A stretch of DNA of 64,000 nucleotides from Gnetum montanum (GCA_015680685.1 MNCI01037976.1:129885-193884); one strand, 5' to 3'. Positions 47,700 through 59,605 are shown, counted from the first letter of the stretch. The notes: generated from the letters alone by a model not told the origin. A program made the numbers and translations.

Positions 47700-49423
47700 C
47701 TCAGCATGGGATGAACACATATTAGACTCAAGATTTCAAATTGACTCCTAAGAATCATGATAGCTCCATGAGACATTCACCATCAAGATATTTTTGTTAT
47801 GTAGTTGATGTTCCATCTAATCCAAAATCCTAATGAGATGCTCCATATATGATACATCATCTTGAATTTGTACTTTCGTCCAATTGATAATAAGGCTATC
47901 ATCTAGAACATCCTTGGAAAGCATAAACATATGAAAAACATCATGTATGATAGAAAGATGTGGTGGTAAAACCAAATGATAATCCATCTATCCTATGTTT
48001 TAAATAATATCAAAGTGTCCTATGTAAAAATGTTTAAGTTTTAATTTCATGCTAAAACACATCATTCCTTTCAGTAGAGAGACATGAATAAACATCCTAC
48101 CAGCAATTGCAAACTCTGTAGGTATTATCCTATGATTCATGTAGCTAGCTTGATGATCTTGAGTCACTTTGAGTTACTCTTGAATCTTCTTAATTTGATC
48201 CATTATATGCAAGAATACATTTGAATAGATATGTTGTATATCCACATTTCATCCCAATACAAATAAATTTTTTTGGGTTTACCATACAAAACTTGATATA
48301 AAGCTACTCTCAGAGTAACATGATAGTTTTTATTGTAGGTAAATTTGATCAATAAAAATAGTCTATCTTAACTTTTTAAAAATTTCAAAGAACAAGACCA
48401 AAAATTATCTTCCAAAATATAGTTGACTCTTTTAACATATTCATCTATTTGTAGAATATATGCTAAACTCAAATGTAGCCTAGTACCCAAACTATTCGTA
48501 AATACTTATCATAATGAAGGAGTGAATTTGATGTCATGATTGGACATGATTTTTATAGAAATTTCATGCAATAATACAATATTAGAGATGAAAAACTACA
48601 GAATATTCTCTATGCTATCCATATCTTCATAGGAAGAAAGTAATGTGACTTAGTTAGCAAGTCAACACCAATAAGGATAGCATCTTGTTCATCCCTAGTG
48701 TGAGCTCAACTAGTAATGAAATCCTTATAAATTCCTCTCTACTTTCACTATAGAATAGAATGGAACTATAACTAATCATATGTTCATTATTAATTAAGCT
48801 TTATATGCTAGTAAACCAAACATTTTTTCCATAAATTCACCAACCTTATTTCTCATGAAAATCCAGCAATATAATCTCTTTAGCAACTAATACATCTTAT
48901 GACTTTCAAGATGGATATGAGACTTATTGAGGTAATATTCCTCAAATAGATATTATTATAAGAAATTAGACACACATACCTTATTCTTACAATGAATAAA
49001 TCTAATATCAACAATAGCTATCACCAAATTACCAATCTAAGGTTCACATACCATAATCTCACTATAGTTCTACACGAATTGTGTCTGAGAAATTTAATTA
49101 AATCACTAAGTTGTCAAGCTTATTAGCTATTCTATTTAAGGTACCTATAATAACATTACATTTTCCTATCCAATACTAAATTTAAAAATTAAAATTGATT
49201 AGAAGTTTAATCCATCTCCTCTAACATAGGTTCAACTATGGCTAATTTATCAAGTATTATTACACTTTGTAATCTGTCCAACTCATCAACTTCTCATTGA
49301 AAAACTAGTGAAAACAAACCTTTATGGTAAATACCACTACTAAAAATTCAAGATCCTATATTGAATAACATGTCTTATGAGGCTTTAATGGTGAGAACAT
49401 CAAACAAGTTAATGTATTATCTC
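47700..49423 (-). pseudogene. RNase H and integrase of a chromovirus-type element
   Basis: On the minus strand, from about 49290 the end of RNase H can be read (RRWIKLL then GKCNVIIGTLNRIA, comparable with RRWLELL and GKANVVADALSR). The integrase core starts near 48770 (EFIRISLLVELTL...DRLTK-like). Near 48560-48400 lies the block that in chromoviruses reads SDRD.KFTS...LGT.L..STAYHPQTDGQ. Here it is traceable as IKFTPS, LGTRLHLS, AYIL.ID. Then VNYILEDNF and YNKNYHVTLRVALYQVLYGKP follow to about 48260. The sequence is full of stops. The C-terminal region (48250-47700) could hold a chromodomain, but I cannot see one clearly. Confidence 0.75.
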
Positions 49424-49428
49424 TCTAA

Positions 49429-50218
49429 TGATGAGAATTTATCCGAAAGTTTTAGCATGTTTGGGTGTTTTGGATTCATTTTAATGAGTTCAATGGGTTC
49501 TAAGGTCTATGGAAACTTGTTTGGATACATCTAGAGGTTCTAAAACTCCAAATAAACATCTTTATTTTTTCCCTAGTAGGAGATATGTCTCCTTTATAGT
49601 GTAGATGTCTCCCTAGCATGCAAGACTTCTCTTGCAAGATGTCTCTCTCAAGACATCTCCTCTAAGATTTGGTTGTTTCAAGAAAGATGTCTCCTCTTTC
49701 TCAAAGACTTTTCATATGGATTTAAATGGACTTTAAATTAAATTGTAAATTGGAAGGAAGGAAGAGGATCACTTAGAAGGCTATAAAAGGCATCAAATGC
49801 CTATGGTTGGATGAGCTAATTAGGCTAAATAGGTTAATCTCAAGGAGGAGGCTAATTAGAAGAAATAAGATTAGTCTAAAAAGTAAATTAAGATAGCCTC
49901 AAGAGAGTATCTTAGGAGAGATAGTGTGAGCTCTTCTTGTGTACTTTATTTTCATGTAGCCATTATTGACAATTATATGCAAGGAAGTGATGAGAGCCAT
50001 TGTTATTTAGCTTATGTCTTGTATGAGGGGAGTGTTATTATAAGGATATTAAGTGTTTTCTATCCTTGAAATGTTTACTTCCAGAATTTATATGAATCTT
50101 CATGTTTTTAAGAAACAATAAATAGCTAAGTTTCTTTTCTTGTTTTTCATCATTTTTTGTTATGATAATTCTATATGATTTGGCTACAATTTGGGTTATT
50201 GGGACCTGATACTCATTA
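49429..50218 (+). repeat. Solo LTR with 5-bp target-site duplication
   Basis: The ends are TGATGAG and CTCATTA, an inverted pair but for one C-to-T change. They are flanked by TCTAA on both sides (49424-49428 and 50219-50223). A plus-strand TATA box, CTATAAAAGGC, is at about 49781 and AATAAATAG near 50125. Words AGATGTCTCC recur at 49580-49700. No internal region is present, so the element was probably removed by LTR-LTR recombination. Confidence 0.75.
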
Positions 50219-50223
50219 TCTAA

Positions 50224-50607
50224 TTACCTTAAATAATATTGAATCTTTGATATGCTATGGTGTTGACACTTCCATTCCTTTACCTCACCCTTCTTGACTT
50301 TGTTCTCCTTATCACTCTTTTCTACCTTCTTATCATGGCTTCCATCTTTATTTTCATATTTGAACTTGGATTCATCATCCTTTTCATTTGAATATTATTT
50401 TCGCTTGTTCTCAAATACATTTAACATTTTTTCTTCCTTATAATCCTCATCAAGAGTTTAAGGCTCCTAGAATGATAACACCTACTAATATGCCACTTTT
50501 AGACCTCTTAGAAAGACTAAAGCTTGTTCATATTTCTCTTTTATCATAGCTTGATAAAATAGATTACAAAATTCATTGTAAAAATTCTTTATATCTTTTT
50601 CATCTTG
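50224..50607 (-). pseudogene. C-terminal half of a gag interrupted by the 5.3-kb LTR element
   Basis: Minus-strand translation from 50607 gives YNEFCNLFYQAMIKEKYEQ followed by ALVFLRGLKVAY, a typical end of the retrotransposon gag domain (compare FLRGL). A Lys/Glu/Asp-rich tail follows down to about 50250. It continues the gag that starts at about 56610. The interruption carries a target-site duplication. Confidence 0.7.
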
Positions 50608-51182
50608 TGTGACATCCCATCCCTAGATGTCATGACAAGCATCAAATATACTATATATTAGACATTCTGTATAAGAAGACAATATACCAAACATGAAATA
50701 TATGTAACATTTGGCACTATGCATAAAGAAAATAATAGAAAAAGTATAGAAAAAGAAAGAAAGAATGATTTATTAATATGGAATAGTGTATTTTGATAAT
50801 TATTTTAGAGTGTTTCTTGCATTTTTCTTTATTTGAAATTTATCCCTTTAGAGGCAATTGAGCACTGCCATCTTGGTTAGGCCTACAACTAAGCTAGAAG
50901 GAATGGCTAGTCCTCTTCTTGTTCTACTTCACCTAGCATCCATGACTTGTCTTTACTAACTCTACCACTCCATGAGAACATGACCTATAAGCTTGGGTAT
51001 AAATTCTTTGGGTTAAACACCCAAAGGTCACCTCAAAAGACACATCCATTATTATAATGCACTCTTTCAGGTCTTAACTATAACAGTCCCTTTTTGTTTT
51101 TCTTACAATAACAATAATATTTATTAGGAACAGACAACATATTTTTTATGTAGTAGCAAAATTTGGAAATTGGAATGTTACA
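50608..51182 (-). repeat. 3' LTR of the non-autonomous element
   Basis: It opens TGTGACATCCC and ends TGTTACA on the plus strand. It pairs with 55337-55912 throughout, sharing for example GAAGACAATATACCAAACAT. The paired LTRs are clearly diverged. Confidence 0.85.
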
Positions 51183-51729
51183 ATCTACCCCTCTTAGGTA
51201 CCATTCTTCCTCAAACAAGTCCATGTTCACTATCATTTTCTAGCTTCAGTACTTCTGTTATGCTCCTATGCTACAATAATTTGATTTCTTCTTTAAACTT
51301 GAATTTGTTTCTTGCTTATTCTAAAAATAAGACATAGGTAAGAAAAATATATATTACTTTCTTAATACTTGCCTCCTTTTCTAAGATAATGACAAGAAGT
51401 GAATTAAAGATCTACTAACCACCATTCACTAGTCCTAACCAGGGTCACACAATGTGTAACTCTAATCTGGTTACCCAAGTGATGGAAGGAAAACTCTTTT
51501 ATTTATAACTTCTATTATATTAGATATTTTATTTATCTATTTAAAATATTGATTAAATAATAAATAAAATATTAATATTTATAAATAAAAGTAAGGATGA
51601 GATACTTCTTAATCTTGATCAACCTTAACAATTTTTGGAAGTAACTGTAATTATATCATAAGTGGTATATGATCATATGGTCTTGTTTGAGATGGCAAGG
51701 CTTGATCTTGATTCTTCTCAACTTCTTCT

Positions 51730-52240
51730 TTAGAAATTAACTCTAGTCAATTGGAAACTTTGAATAATTGGACATTGTACCACATATATAGTCTAGGATA
51801 TTAATGAAGAATGTTGTTGGTCCATCCTCATTAATCATAGTAGAGTAATTGGTAAACTGTGGTTCTTTATGACTACTATGCATCAACATCATCTATTCAT
51901 GAATTTTGAGATATGATTTATTTATTAAATATTCAAAGTAAGAAAAATATGCATTAGCTAATGTAATTTCATGTTGAATTAATGGAAACATCTTCTTCAA
52001 ATTAGTTTCATCTTCCAAGCATTACTTTACACATTCATATTTTAAAAACTGATAAACACTAATTCCAACTTTTTCATTGAACTCTCCACAAAGGACAAAT
52101 GGCACTAGATTAGTATATCTAAGAAATAAATTATTCTTCAAACATTCCTCTATTTTCTTAATCAAGTATACCCCTTGACATTGTCTAACATCTAGAAATA
52201 TTGATTTGGTAATCAAATGTATGTTGACTAGACATACATA
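51730..52240 (-). pseudogene. Unknown coding relic in the non-autonomous element
   Basis: From about 52240 down to 51730 the minus strand holds a near-open frame of about 160 codons, broken only by TAA near 52024, TAG near 51899 and a TAG at its end. It begins with HLITKSIFLDVRQCQGVYLI and continues with segments such as FLRYTNLVPFVLCGEFNEK, MFPLIQHEITLANAYFSYFE and GPTTFFINILDYICGTM. Composition looks like a real protein. I do not recognise it. It might be a captured gene fragment or an element-specific accessory protein. Confidence 0.45.
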
Positions 52241-53417
52241 TCTCTATGATAGATGGATTTCTAGAATCACTACCAAGGCTATGTGATTTTTATAAGATCT
52301 TGACTATTCTTTCTTTTCCATGATTTGAAGTTCTAGAATTTTGAAAATCATATTTTGTATACTCCATTCAAATATTTATACCAATTTAAACATGGATTCT
52401 TATAAAATATTATGCAATCATCCATGCTTATAAATATCTTTGTATCCCATCTTTTTCAAGTTTGGTTGGAGTTAGTATAGAAGCTCCCATGGAAAGACTT
52501 CTTGTAGGCATAAAACATCAAAATACAAATCTTATAGCACTATTAAAATGAGGGGATATTGATATTAATGTAAATACAAGATCCATGGTGGATATAATGG
52601 ATGTTGTTTCTCACTTGCTAGGGATCTTGTAAGCATGTTGCATGTTGCAAATTTCATTATCATTCTTGGATTCTATTCTGGGTCATTTCTCTTCATGGGT
52701 ATCATACACCTTATTAAGATGAGATTTTGAGTCTCCATGTTTTTCTACCATATGTTTTGATTACAAAAATAAATTAATATACATCTTCTTGATCATTTAT
52801 GACCATTCTATTTCATCAATTGATTCTCCAGCTAATTTGGTAATATTTAGCTACATGATCTAAGTTTAGTAATATTAACTAATTATGGTAATATCTAACT
52901 ACATTATCTAATTTTTAATACCCTTTGTACCCCCATTAAGACCCTAACTTCAGTAATGTAACTAATGACATGTCATAGTGATCTTAAGATTACAAGAAAA
53001 GATTAAGCACTTGATCTCAAGGCCCAAATGGTTAAATTTGTTAGTCCCAACAAGGCATGAGTAGTTATCCTTATGTTGTCAACTTTTAAGGCATACTTTC
53101 ATGACATCATTAAATTATTAGGTACTTAGATAATAACTCTAACCCACCATTGACTTTAGAAGAGTGAAAAATGTTGAAAATGACTATTCATATATTGAAA
53201 AAGGAAATCGTATACTTAAGTTACACTAAATTAAACTTTTGAGGGTCTTTAGGTACTATATCAGGAAAAGTGGTGAAAACTTATTTTCAAGGTTTCATGG
53301 GGTAGATTTGACTTTACCATTATGCTTGGAAGATTGAAATTTGTAGGAAACGACTCTTTATTCACTGAAAAAGGCTTCCAAAATCAAAAGTTATGGCTTT
53401 TCGAGTCTACAACATTT

Positions 53418-53524
53418 GGCATGAAAAACAAGACTTCTTAAGAGGTCATCCATCCTAGTACTACTCCAGGGAAAGCATGCATAATTATGGAATTCTTATC
53501 TTTATTGAAAACAAGGTGCTAAAT
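53418..53524 (-). ncRNA. 5S-rRNA-derived sequence (pseudogene)
   Basis: The minus strand contains GAGTAGTACTAGGATGGATG followed by ACCTCTTAAGAAGTCT. This aligns with the 3' half of plant 5S rRNA (GAGTAGTACTAGGATGGGTG, ACCTCCTGGGAAGTCC). Upstream, ATTATGCATGCTTTCCC corresponds to the AGTTAAGCGTGCTTGGGC internal control region and GAATTCC to GAACTCC. Similarity can be followed weakly to AGCAC near 53520. Most differences are C-to-T or G-to-A. The RNA-polymerase-III control regions are only partly kept, so I treat it as a relic. It lies inside the non-autonomous LTR element, not in its LTRs. Confidence 0.75.
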
Positions 53525-53699
53525 TCTCATTTTTTTGAATTTTATATTTTCATTTTTAATTTAAACAATGTTGGAAGAAGAAATTTTGAATTTCTATTAG
53601 TTAACAGAAATTTCAAATTTTCCAACATTTGCTAGAAAATATTTCCATAACTATGAGGGTAGGGATGATGGAAGGGTCAAGGATGATGGTGATGGTCAA

Positions 53700-54320
53700 A
53701 ATGGTACTAGCCTACACATTGTGGGGGTGCTAATGGTGTTGTCATTCTTGTGCAATGATAGTGGATGGCTAGGTAAGAAGGCAAAAGGTGACAATAGGTG
53801 GCATCAAGGATGCAACATGGATGTCTCTCTAGCATACATAGCCTATGTGAGGGCCTACGCAACTCCCATGAGGACCTACATAGCCCCAAGCTAGCCAACA
53901 TAGCGTATGTAGAGATTAGTGTAGCCTACGAAAGGGCTTTTTCAACGTGACAAAAATGACAAGTAATGAGAAATGCAATTAGGATTTCAGTGGACTATAG
54001 GCAAGGGAGAAATGGTGGTAGTAGGTGTTATAAGGCATGGAGGAGTAGTGTTTCAGTAGTGGCAAAGTAACATCATGATAGCCCAATATGCGATAGTAGT
54101 ATGTAGTAAGCATTAGTGTCACTTTTGCCAAGTAGCGAGGGTAGCATTAGTCAAGGGTGATGAGTGAAAGTAGGAAAATCGCATGGATGCCACAATGATG
54201 TAAATATACTATTTGCAAGAGTGGGGATCTTAGAATGTCTACATGGTATGCACAAGCCTATGCAATGTGGCCTTAATGGGCTTGCGTAGCCCTTGTAGGA
54301 CTTGCACAGTCCCTATAGAA
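53700..54320. repeat. Degenerate TAGCCTATG/CCTACGTAG short repeats
   Basis: Words such as CATAGCCTATGTGAGGGC, CCTACATAGCCCC, CATAGCGTATGTAG and TAGCCTACG recur between 53820 and 53940 and again at 54235-54310. The block is less AT-rich than its surroundings. It lies inside the non-autonomous element. No coding function is evident. Confidence 0.5.
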
Positions 54321-55315
54321 AATTTTTTTCAAAGAAAAGTTTGGGCTTGGGTTCAAACCCATGACCTCCTACTCCTTTCTTAAAACTAAAATAATTAATT
54401 TAAATTTAAATTAAAAATTAAAAAATCACTTTTTAAAAAATTTTGAAACTACATGCAACCTAAGAAATGATGTCTCTCCTACATCATAAGTTAAATTTTG
54501 ATGAAATTAATGCCATCGGAATCATCTTGGAGAGTATTGTACATTGGACATAGTCTTAAAATTTAAAAAATGGCTGAAATTTTAGAAATTAAGAGGACAA
54601 AAATAGTCTATCTTGTTGAATTAATATTTCTAGGTTGACATATGCTAACTTGAGATCTTCTAAATTAATTGGAATTGATTGTAAATGATATACTAATCCT
54701 TAGACAAGCATGTAACAATATAGCAGACAATTCTGCAAATGATAAAGATGTATCGTTTGTACCCTAAGGAGAAGATTATGACAACATCATTCACTAATTA
54801 TTGGTTTCCCTATGCAAATTAGATAGTCTTATGGATGCGTTAGCTACCTTATCTTACCAATACCTATGTCTTGGTATGGTAACTAATGCCAAGTTACAAG
54901 GGTTAAATGCTTAGGATAATGATTTTAGGTCATGGTTAATAAATTTTTTGGGAGAAACTTAAAAATAACATTAATCAATTAATATTTATAATATTAATAT
55001 TGGTAAGAGTTACCTCAATTGATGTATTCTTGTCTTACCCACATCTCTTGCAATTTATGGATCTTGATCAGGTGTAATTAAATCTTCATCAATCAATGAT
55101 ATCCATGAAAGAATTTTTTTGGTTAGTGAACTCTATGTCTTTTTTAGATGCCTAACCCATTGTTCATAAAATGAATGGAATGGTATCTTCTGGCTTACAT
55201 CTCAAACATATGGTACATCCTATAATGATCAATAACTTTCCTTAAGTCATGGCTTCATGGTTCATCATCAGGTTCATGTTGTAGTTGACTCATGATTCTA
55301 AATGGTCCTTGGGTC

Positions 55316-55336
55316 ATGGTTTGCTTCAATACCAAT
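55316..55336 (-). promoter_or_regulatory. Primer-binding site of the non-autonomous element
   Basis: Next to the right LTR the minus strand reads TTGGTATTGAAGCAAACC. It matches the TGGTATCAGAGC type (tRNA-iMet) with two changes. Confidence 0.75.
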
Positions 55337-55912
55337 TTTGACATACCATTCGTAGGATTCATGGGAAGCATTAAATATATGTTATATTAGATATTATGCA
55401 TAAGAAGACAATATACCAAACATCAAATATATGTAACATTCGACATTATGCGTAAAGGAAATAACAAAGGATGTATAAAAAGAGAGAAAAAAAGAATGCT
55501 TTATTGAAATGGAATAGTATATCTAGGTCATGCTCTTAGAGTGTTCCTTAGGATTTTCTTTGTTTAGCATCTATCCACTTAGAGGGAATCCAACACTTCC
55601 ATCACAATTAGGCTTACAATTTAGCTAGATGGGATGCTAGTCCTCTTCCTATCACACTTCACTGGACACTTGTGACTCACCTTTACTAGCCTTACCACTC
55701 CATTTCAACATGACCTCTAAGCCTATGTTCAAATTCCTTAGGTCAAATTCCCAAATGTTACCTTAAGATATATGTTCATTATTATAATGCACCCTTTTGG
55801 TTCTCAATTACAACACACCCTTTTAGGTCTGATTATGATAACAATAACACTTGTTATGAAGAGACACCACCTTTGTTATGTAGCAACACCATTTTGGAAT
55901 GGGGACATTACC
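55337..55912 (-). repeat. 5' LTR of the non-autonomous element
   Basis: It pairs with 50608-51182. The inner end TTTGACATACC corresponds to TGTGACATCCC. The outer end has changed to CATTACC where the partner has GTTACA. It is followed by the TCTTG duplication. Confidence 0.85.
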
Positions 55913-56612
55913 TCTTGCCTTTGGAATTTTAAGTTTATATTGGTCTCTTATCTTTGATGAGAGTATTAAAATTTCCTTGTAACCTTGTATTGCATCATAT
56001 TTTATTCTTTGATAGATTGACCATTTTTTCTTTCATAATCTTGGAACATCTTTTCTCACAAAGTAGAAGTCATACCTTTTAAAATGAATTCAAAAATAAG
56101 TACCTTTAATTAATTTGGTATGTCTTCTAGTTCAAAATTCTTGTCAAGTATCTTCACCCAACTTTGGAAAGTATTGGTATCATCTACACTGTTGAATGTC
56201 TTCAGTTGTACATATGGAAGTATAACAATAAATATAAACACTCTATCATGCCTCATTTCATCTTTCTCATCAAGATTTCCATGAGAAGTATTAGTAACCA
56301 TTGATGGACCTTTCAAAACTCTAATCTAAGCAAGTGGATTTCTTACAATTAGAATCCTTGCCTAAGGATTCCAATGCTCCCATGGATAGATTATTCTTTC
56401 TCATTGATTTCCTCCACCTAGTTGAGAAACCTCTTCACCTTTTAAACAAGAATGTTTGTCATCTTCACATATTGGAATATGGTTGGGAGCTACATTCCTA
56501 TCTACCTTAGCAAAAATCTCCTTCAATTGAGCAACCATCAATTGAAAGGAAGATCTCATTCTATTCATGTTTCTATTTAAGGCTTGAACCTATTTCTTCT
56601 TAGGTATCATTT
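55913..56612 (-). pseudogene. N-terminal half of the interrupted gag
   Basis: A minus-strand ATG near 56610 opens MIPKKK, followed after a TAG by VQALNRNMNRMRSSFQLMVA. The conserved gag region is at 56210-56110: FNSVDDTNTFQSWVKILDKN then FELEDIPN. This pattern (W...F....) is typical of chromovirus-type gag. It stops at the TCTTG where the 5.3-kb element is inserted and resumes at 50607. Stops at several former Gln codons inactivate it. Confidence 0.75.
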
Positions 56613-56649
56613 GAATTTAACAAAACTCCCAAGTAATAATCAACCTAAG

Positions 56650-56672
56650 ACTTTGATACTTACAAATGCTAG
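56650..56672 (-). promoter_or_regulatory. Decayed tRNA-iMet primer site of the interrupted gag element
   Basis: The minus strand reads AAGTATCAAAGTCTTAGGTT, which is TGGTATCAGAGCCTAGGTT with transitions and one extra T. It lies about 40 bp upstream of the gag ATG. The LTR that should follow to the right does not match the LTR at 44214-47649. Confidence 0.5.
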
Positions 56673-56999
56673 AGCAAGTTCACTCATATTAATGTAACCT
56701 TCAATTTTTACTATGTCTAGATATTATAAAAAGATAAATCAATATGCTAAATAATAATAAAAATAGCTATATTTAATTATTAAAATAAATATTCAAAAAA
56801 TCATTATACAACCACAAAATATCAAAAACACTCATATATGCAAATATTATTTTAGAGTATGAGGCTCTACAAACACATAAAAATTGTTCTCAATGTAAGG
56901 CACAATTGAAAGAGAATCGCTTTCACAACTTAAAAAACTCAGATCTTAACTCATAAGTAAGAATACAAGAACACATAGTCCAATATATACATAATTAAC

Positions 57000-57855
57000 C
57001 TTGGAGCTATAACCATAACACGCAAAACAACGTTTACAAAATTGATCTCCACTCTCGGGTGTTTTGACATTGCAAAACCACTCAATTCCATAGGATTCCA
57101 ACAAGCTTAATACAGACATCTTCTTGCAAGAAGCACATCAACCCTGTAGGGTAACAAAGAAATAAGAAAAAAAACAAGAAATGAGTGTAACTTAAATTAC
57201 AAATCCTTATACAATGAAACATAGTTCCACTCTTAATTAAACAAATGATATGACAATTCAAGTACAAAAGTACAATAGCATAGGATTGACAATGATAGTT
57301 TTAATGATAATAATGCTTGCTTAATTTTCAAGTGTTTGAAGTCTGTTTATAGCATCAGAGTTTCCAAAAACACCTTATAATTTGTGCAACGATGACTAAT
57401 GTAGATATCTCCTTTGAGATTGTGACATCTCTTTGAATTTAGTCTTAACTCTGAGGAGATTCCTCCTTTTAGAATAGGATGTCTCTTTGGGGGGGGGGGG
57501 GGTGTTATATCCTTTTTCCAAATGAGAAATCTCCTATTTTTGGAAGACATCTTCTTGTGATTGACTTCCTCTTGGCCAAGACATCTTCTGTTCCTTGGAA
57601 ACATCTTCTTAACTTTTAAACTTTGGTTCTTGAGGGATTCTCTTGTTGATTTATCTTCCTCTCAATCCTTGGAGCATCTTCATTTAGTTTGTAGTTTTTG
57701 TACTTGTTTTCATTTTACCTATGTAGTCTTCACTTTGACATCTCACTATAGATCTCATTTCCTGAGCTCTCATTCATACCCTACAAAATTATCCCATTCC
57801 ACAAACATTCTATGTTCTTCATTTTCCTTAAGGTTTTGACATACTAAAAGGTTCT
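57000..57855 (-). repeat. Third copy of the copia LTR, 5'-truncated
   Basis: This matches the LTRs at 27033-28292 and 31738-32981 from about the middle to the end. It shares AAGAAGCACATCAACCCTGT, the GACATCTTC words, and the end TTTTGACATACTAAAAGG. After the end the match continues into internal sequence (GCTTAAGGAAATGAG against GCTTAAGAAATGGATG) with about 30 bases missing. It contains a run of 14 G at 57489-57502. Confidence 0.75.
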
Positions 57856-59605
57856 TGCTTAAGGAAATGAGAAAGTATTTATAATTTTATATTTTATAAT
57901 TTTTATAGATTTTATGAATATAATAATGAAGTAAGAATAAACATACATGCATCATAATTCCTCATGGGGATAGACAGAATACTCAAAATCATTCATATGT
58001 GTCACAATCACTTATGAAATAGGTGTGACACCATACAAAAAAAGTAATAAATGGCTCCTAGTCATAACCTTCAGGACCCAACACCATGCATATAGTTATG
58101 AACTCATTTGATAAGGATGAATCATTGTAGCTTAGTAAATTAGGAATAAAATAAAATATTTTAGTGTTTTAATATTTGAAGACATTGATGATATAAAATA
58201 AGGGGGAAACCCATGAACTTTATTCACTACATAAATACTATATTTTATATTAAACAAATAGATCTAGGATACATAAAAAAAGGTAGTACTCTAGTAAAGT
58301 CTAGTTGCACTTGTAAAAGTGACAACTTAGAACACATACAAAATAGAAAGAAAATTAACTTACTCAATACATAAAGATTCCTTCACATAAACTAGATGCC
58401 AAAAGGTCAAATGAAATACCTATGTTTTGAATGATCTATGTGAGAGCTCATCCCAAGTATTTATAGTTTTTACAATGTAATGATAAATGTTTGTTAATGT
58501 CCAAGTATTAACAAAGATCCATCAATGAAGCCTTGGCTAGTTGGATCATACTTTTGATACTTGAACCCAAACCTAGGTAAGCAAGAAGATGCATTGATGT
58601 AGAGAAGTTAGTGTATTCCCCTTTTCAAGAAACCAAGGCTAATCATAGATGACATCTAGAATCCAAAGGGACATGTCAAAAGAACCTTAAGGTGTTTGAA
58701 CTAGGTCAAAAGAATTTTAAGGAGCTTAGGACATGCACAAATATTCAATTTTATGATATAATAGATAAGGGATCATGCTTAGGAGACATAATGTTAGATT
58801 CCATCTAGATACATTAAGTATGTTTGTATGATTATGATTTATACATCATGTGTGTGGTCTCAGTGGATTGTCAGGGATGAGTTAATTGAAATGTATTTTA
58901 TATTTTATGTGCCTTCATCTTTATGTTACAATTATGATGTCTTAACATGATTAACTAAGGTGATTATGTACACTATTCCTATGTGATGTGTTCAATAGGT
59001 TATGTTATTGGTAGGGGTTCTAGATTGGGATATAAGAATGCCTATTTTGTATGCATTTAACTTTTATATGAAATTTTTATAGCTATGCATTTGAACTATA
59101 TCACTATGTTCTATGATGCTTGGGTTTAATTTTGACATGTGAAGGTGTAGAGTGTGCAATATGAATCTTGTAGGTTCAAACGAATTTTTATTTGGAGTTC
59201 CAATATATTTATTACACATGATTGAAGTTCACAACATTATTTGCAAGGAAAAAAATATATATTATGAAAATATTTACCTAAAAAAACAAAGAACTAAAAA
59301 TTAAAAGTAAAAATTCAACTTACTTCATGTAAGAAATATCATTTCGAGGGTTATTATAGCAATCATTTTTGTGGAATTTTATGTAGTTCTAGAAATATGA
59401 TTATGGTGCAAAATTTTGTTTGTTGAATCATGGTATTATTTTCATGGAATGAATGTGTCTATTAGATGTGGATATATGTGGTCATTTTATGTTTATTTGG
59501 AGGTGTTATTCTTATGACATGTGTCAAGATTTGAACATGTCTTTGCAATGACACTTGAAATGGTCATTGGAGGGTGGTGTTAGCATTAGGATGTGGACTA
59601 CTTGG
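57856..59605. other. AT-rich spacer, partly internal copia sequence
   Basis: The first 100-200 bases resemble internal sequence of the copia family. The rest shows no coding signal, repeat pair or RNA gene that I can identify. Confidence 0.4.

Larger units (their letters stand above)
50608..55912 (-). mobile_element. Non-autonomous LTR retrotransposon with TSD TCTTG
   Basis: Direct repeats of about 575 bp (50608-51182 and 55337-55912) bound 4.15 kb. TCTTG flanks it at 50603-50607 and 55913-55917. A primer site beside the right LTR and a purine tract (CCTAAGAGGGGTAGAT on the minus strand) beside the left LTR set the minus orientation. No gag, protease, RT, RNase H or integrase is recognisable. 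Inside are an unknown coding relic (51730-52240), a 5S-rRNA-like sequence (53418-53524) and a block with TAGCCTAC-type repeats. It is inserted in the gag of an older minus-strand element, and in size and content it resembles large retrotransposon derivatives. Confidence 0.85.

Noticed and set aside
57489-57502. Run of 14 G as a functional G-quadruplex
   Set aside because: A single homopolymer absent from the sister LTRs; a length or sequencing artefact is more likely.
57347-57604. 85-codon minus-strand frame with a Pro run
   Set aside because: It lies wholly in a copia LTR. The Pro residues come from the 14-G run on the other strand.
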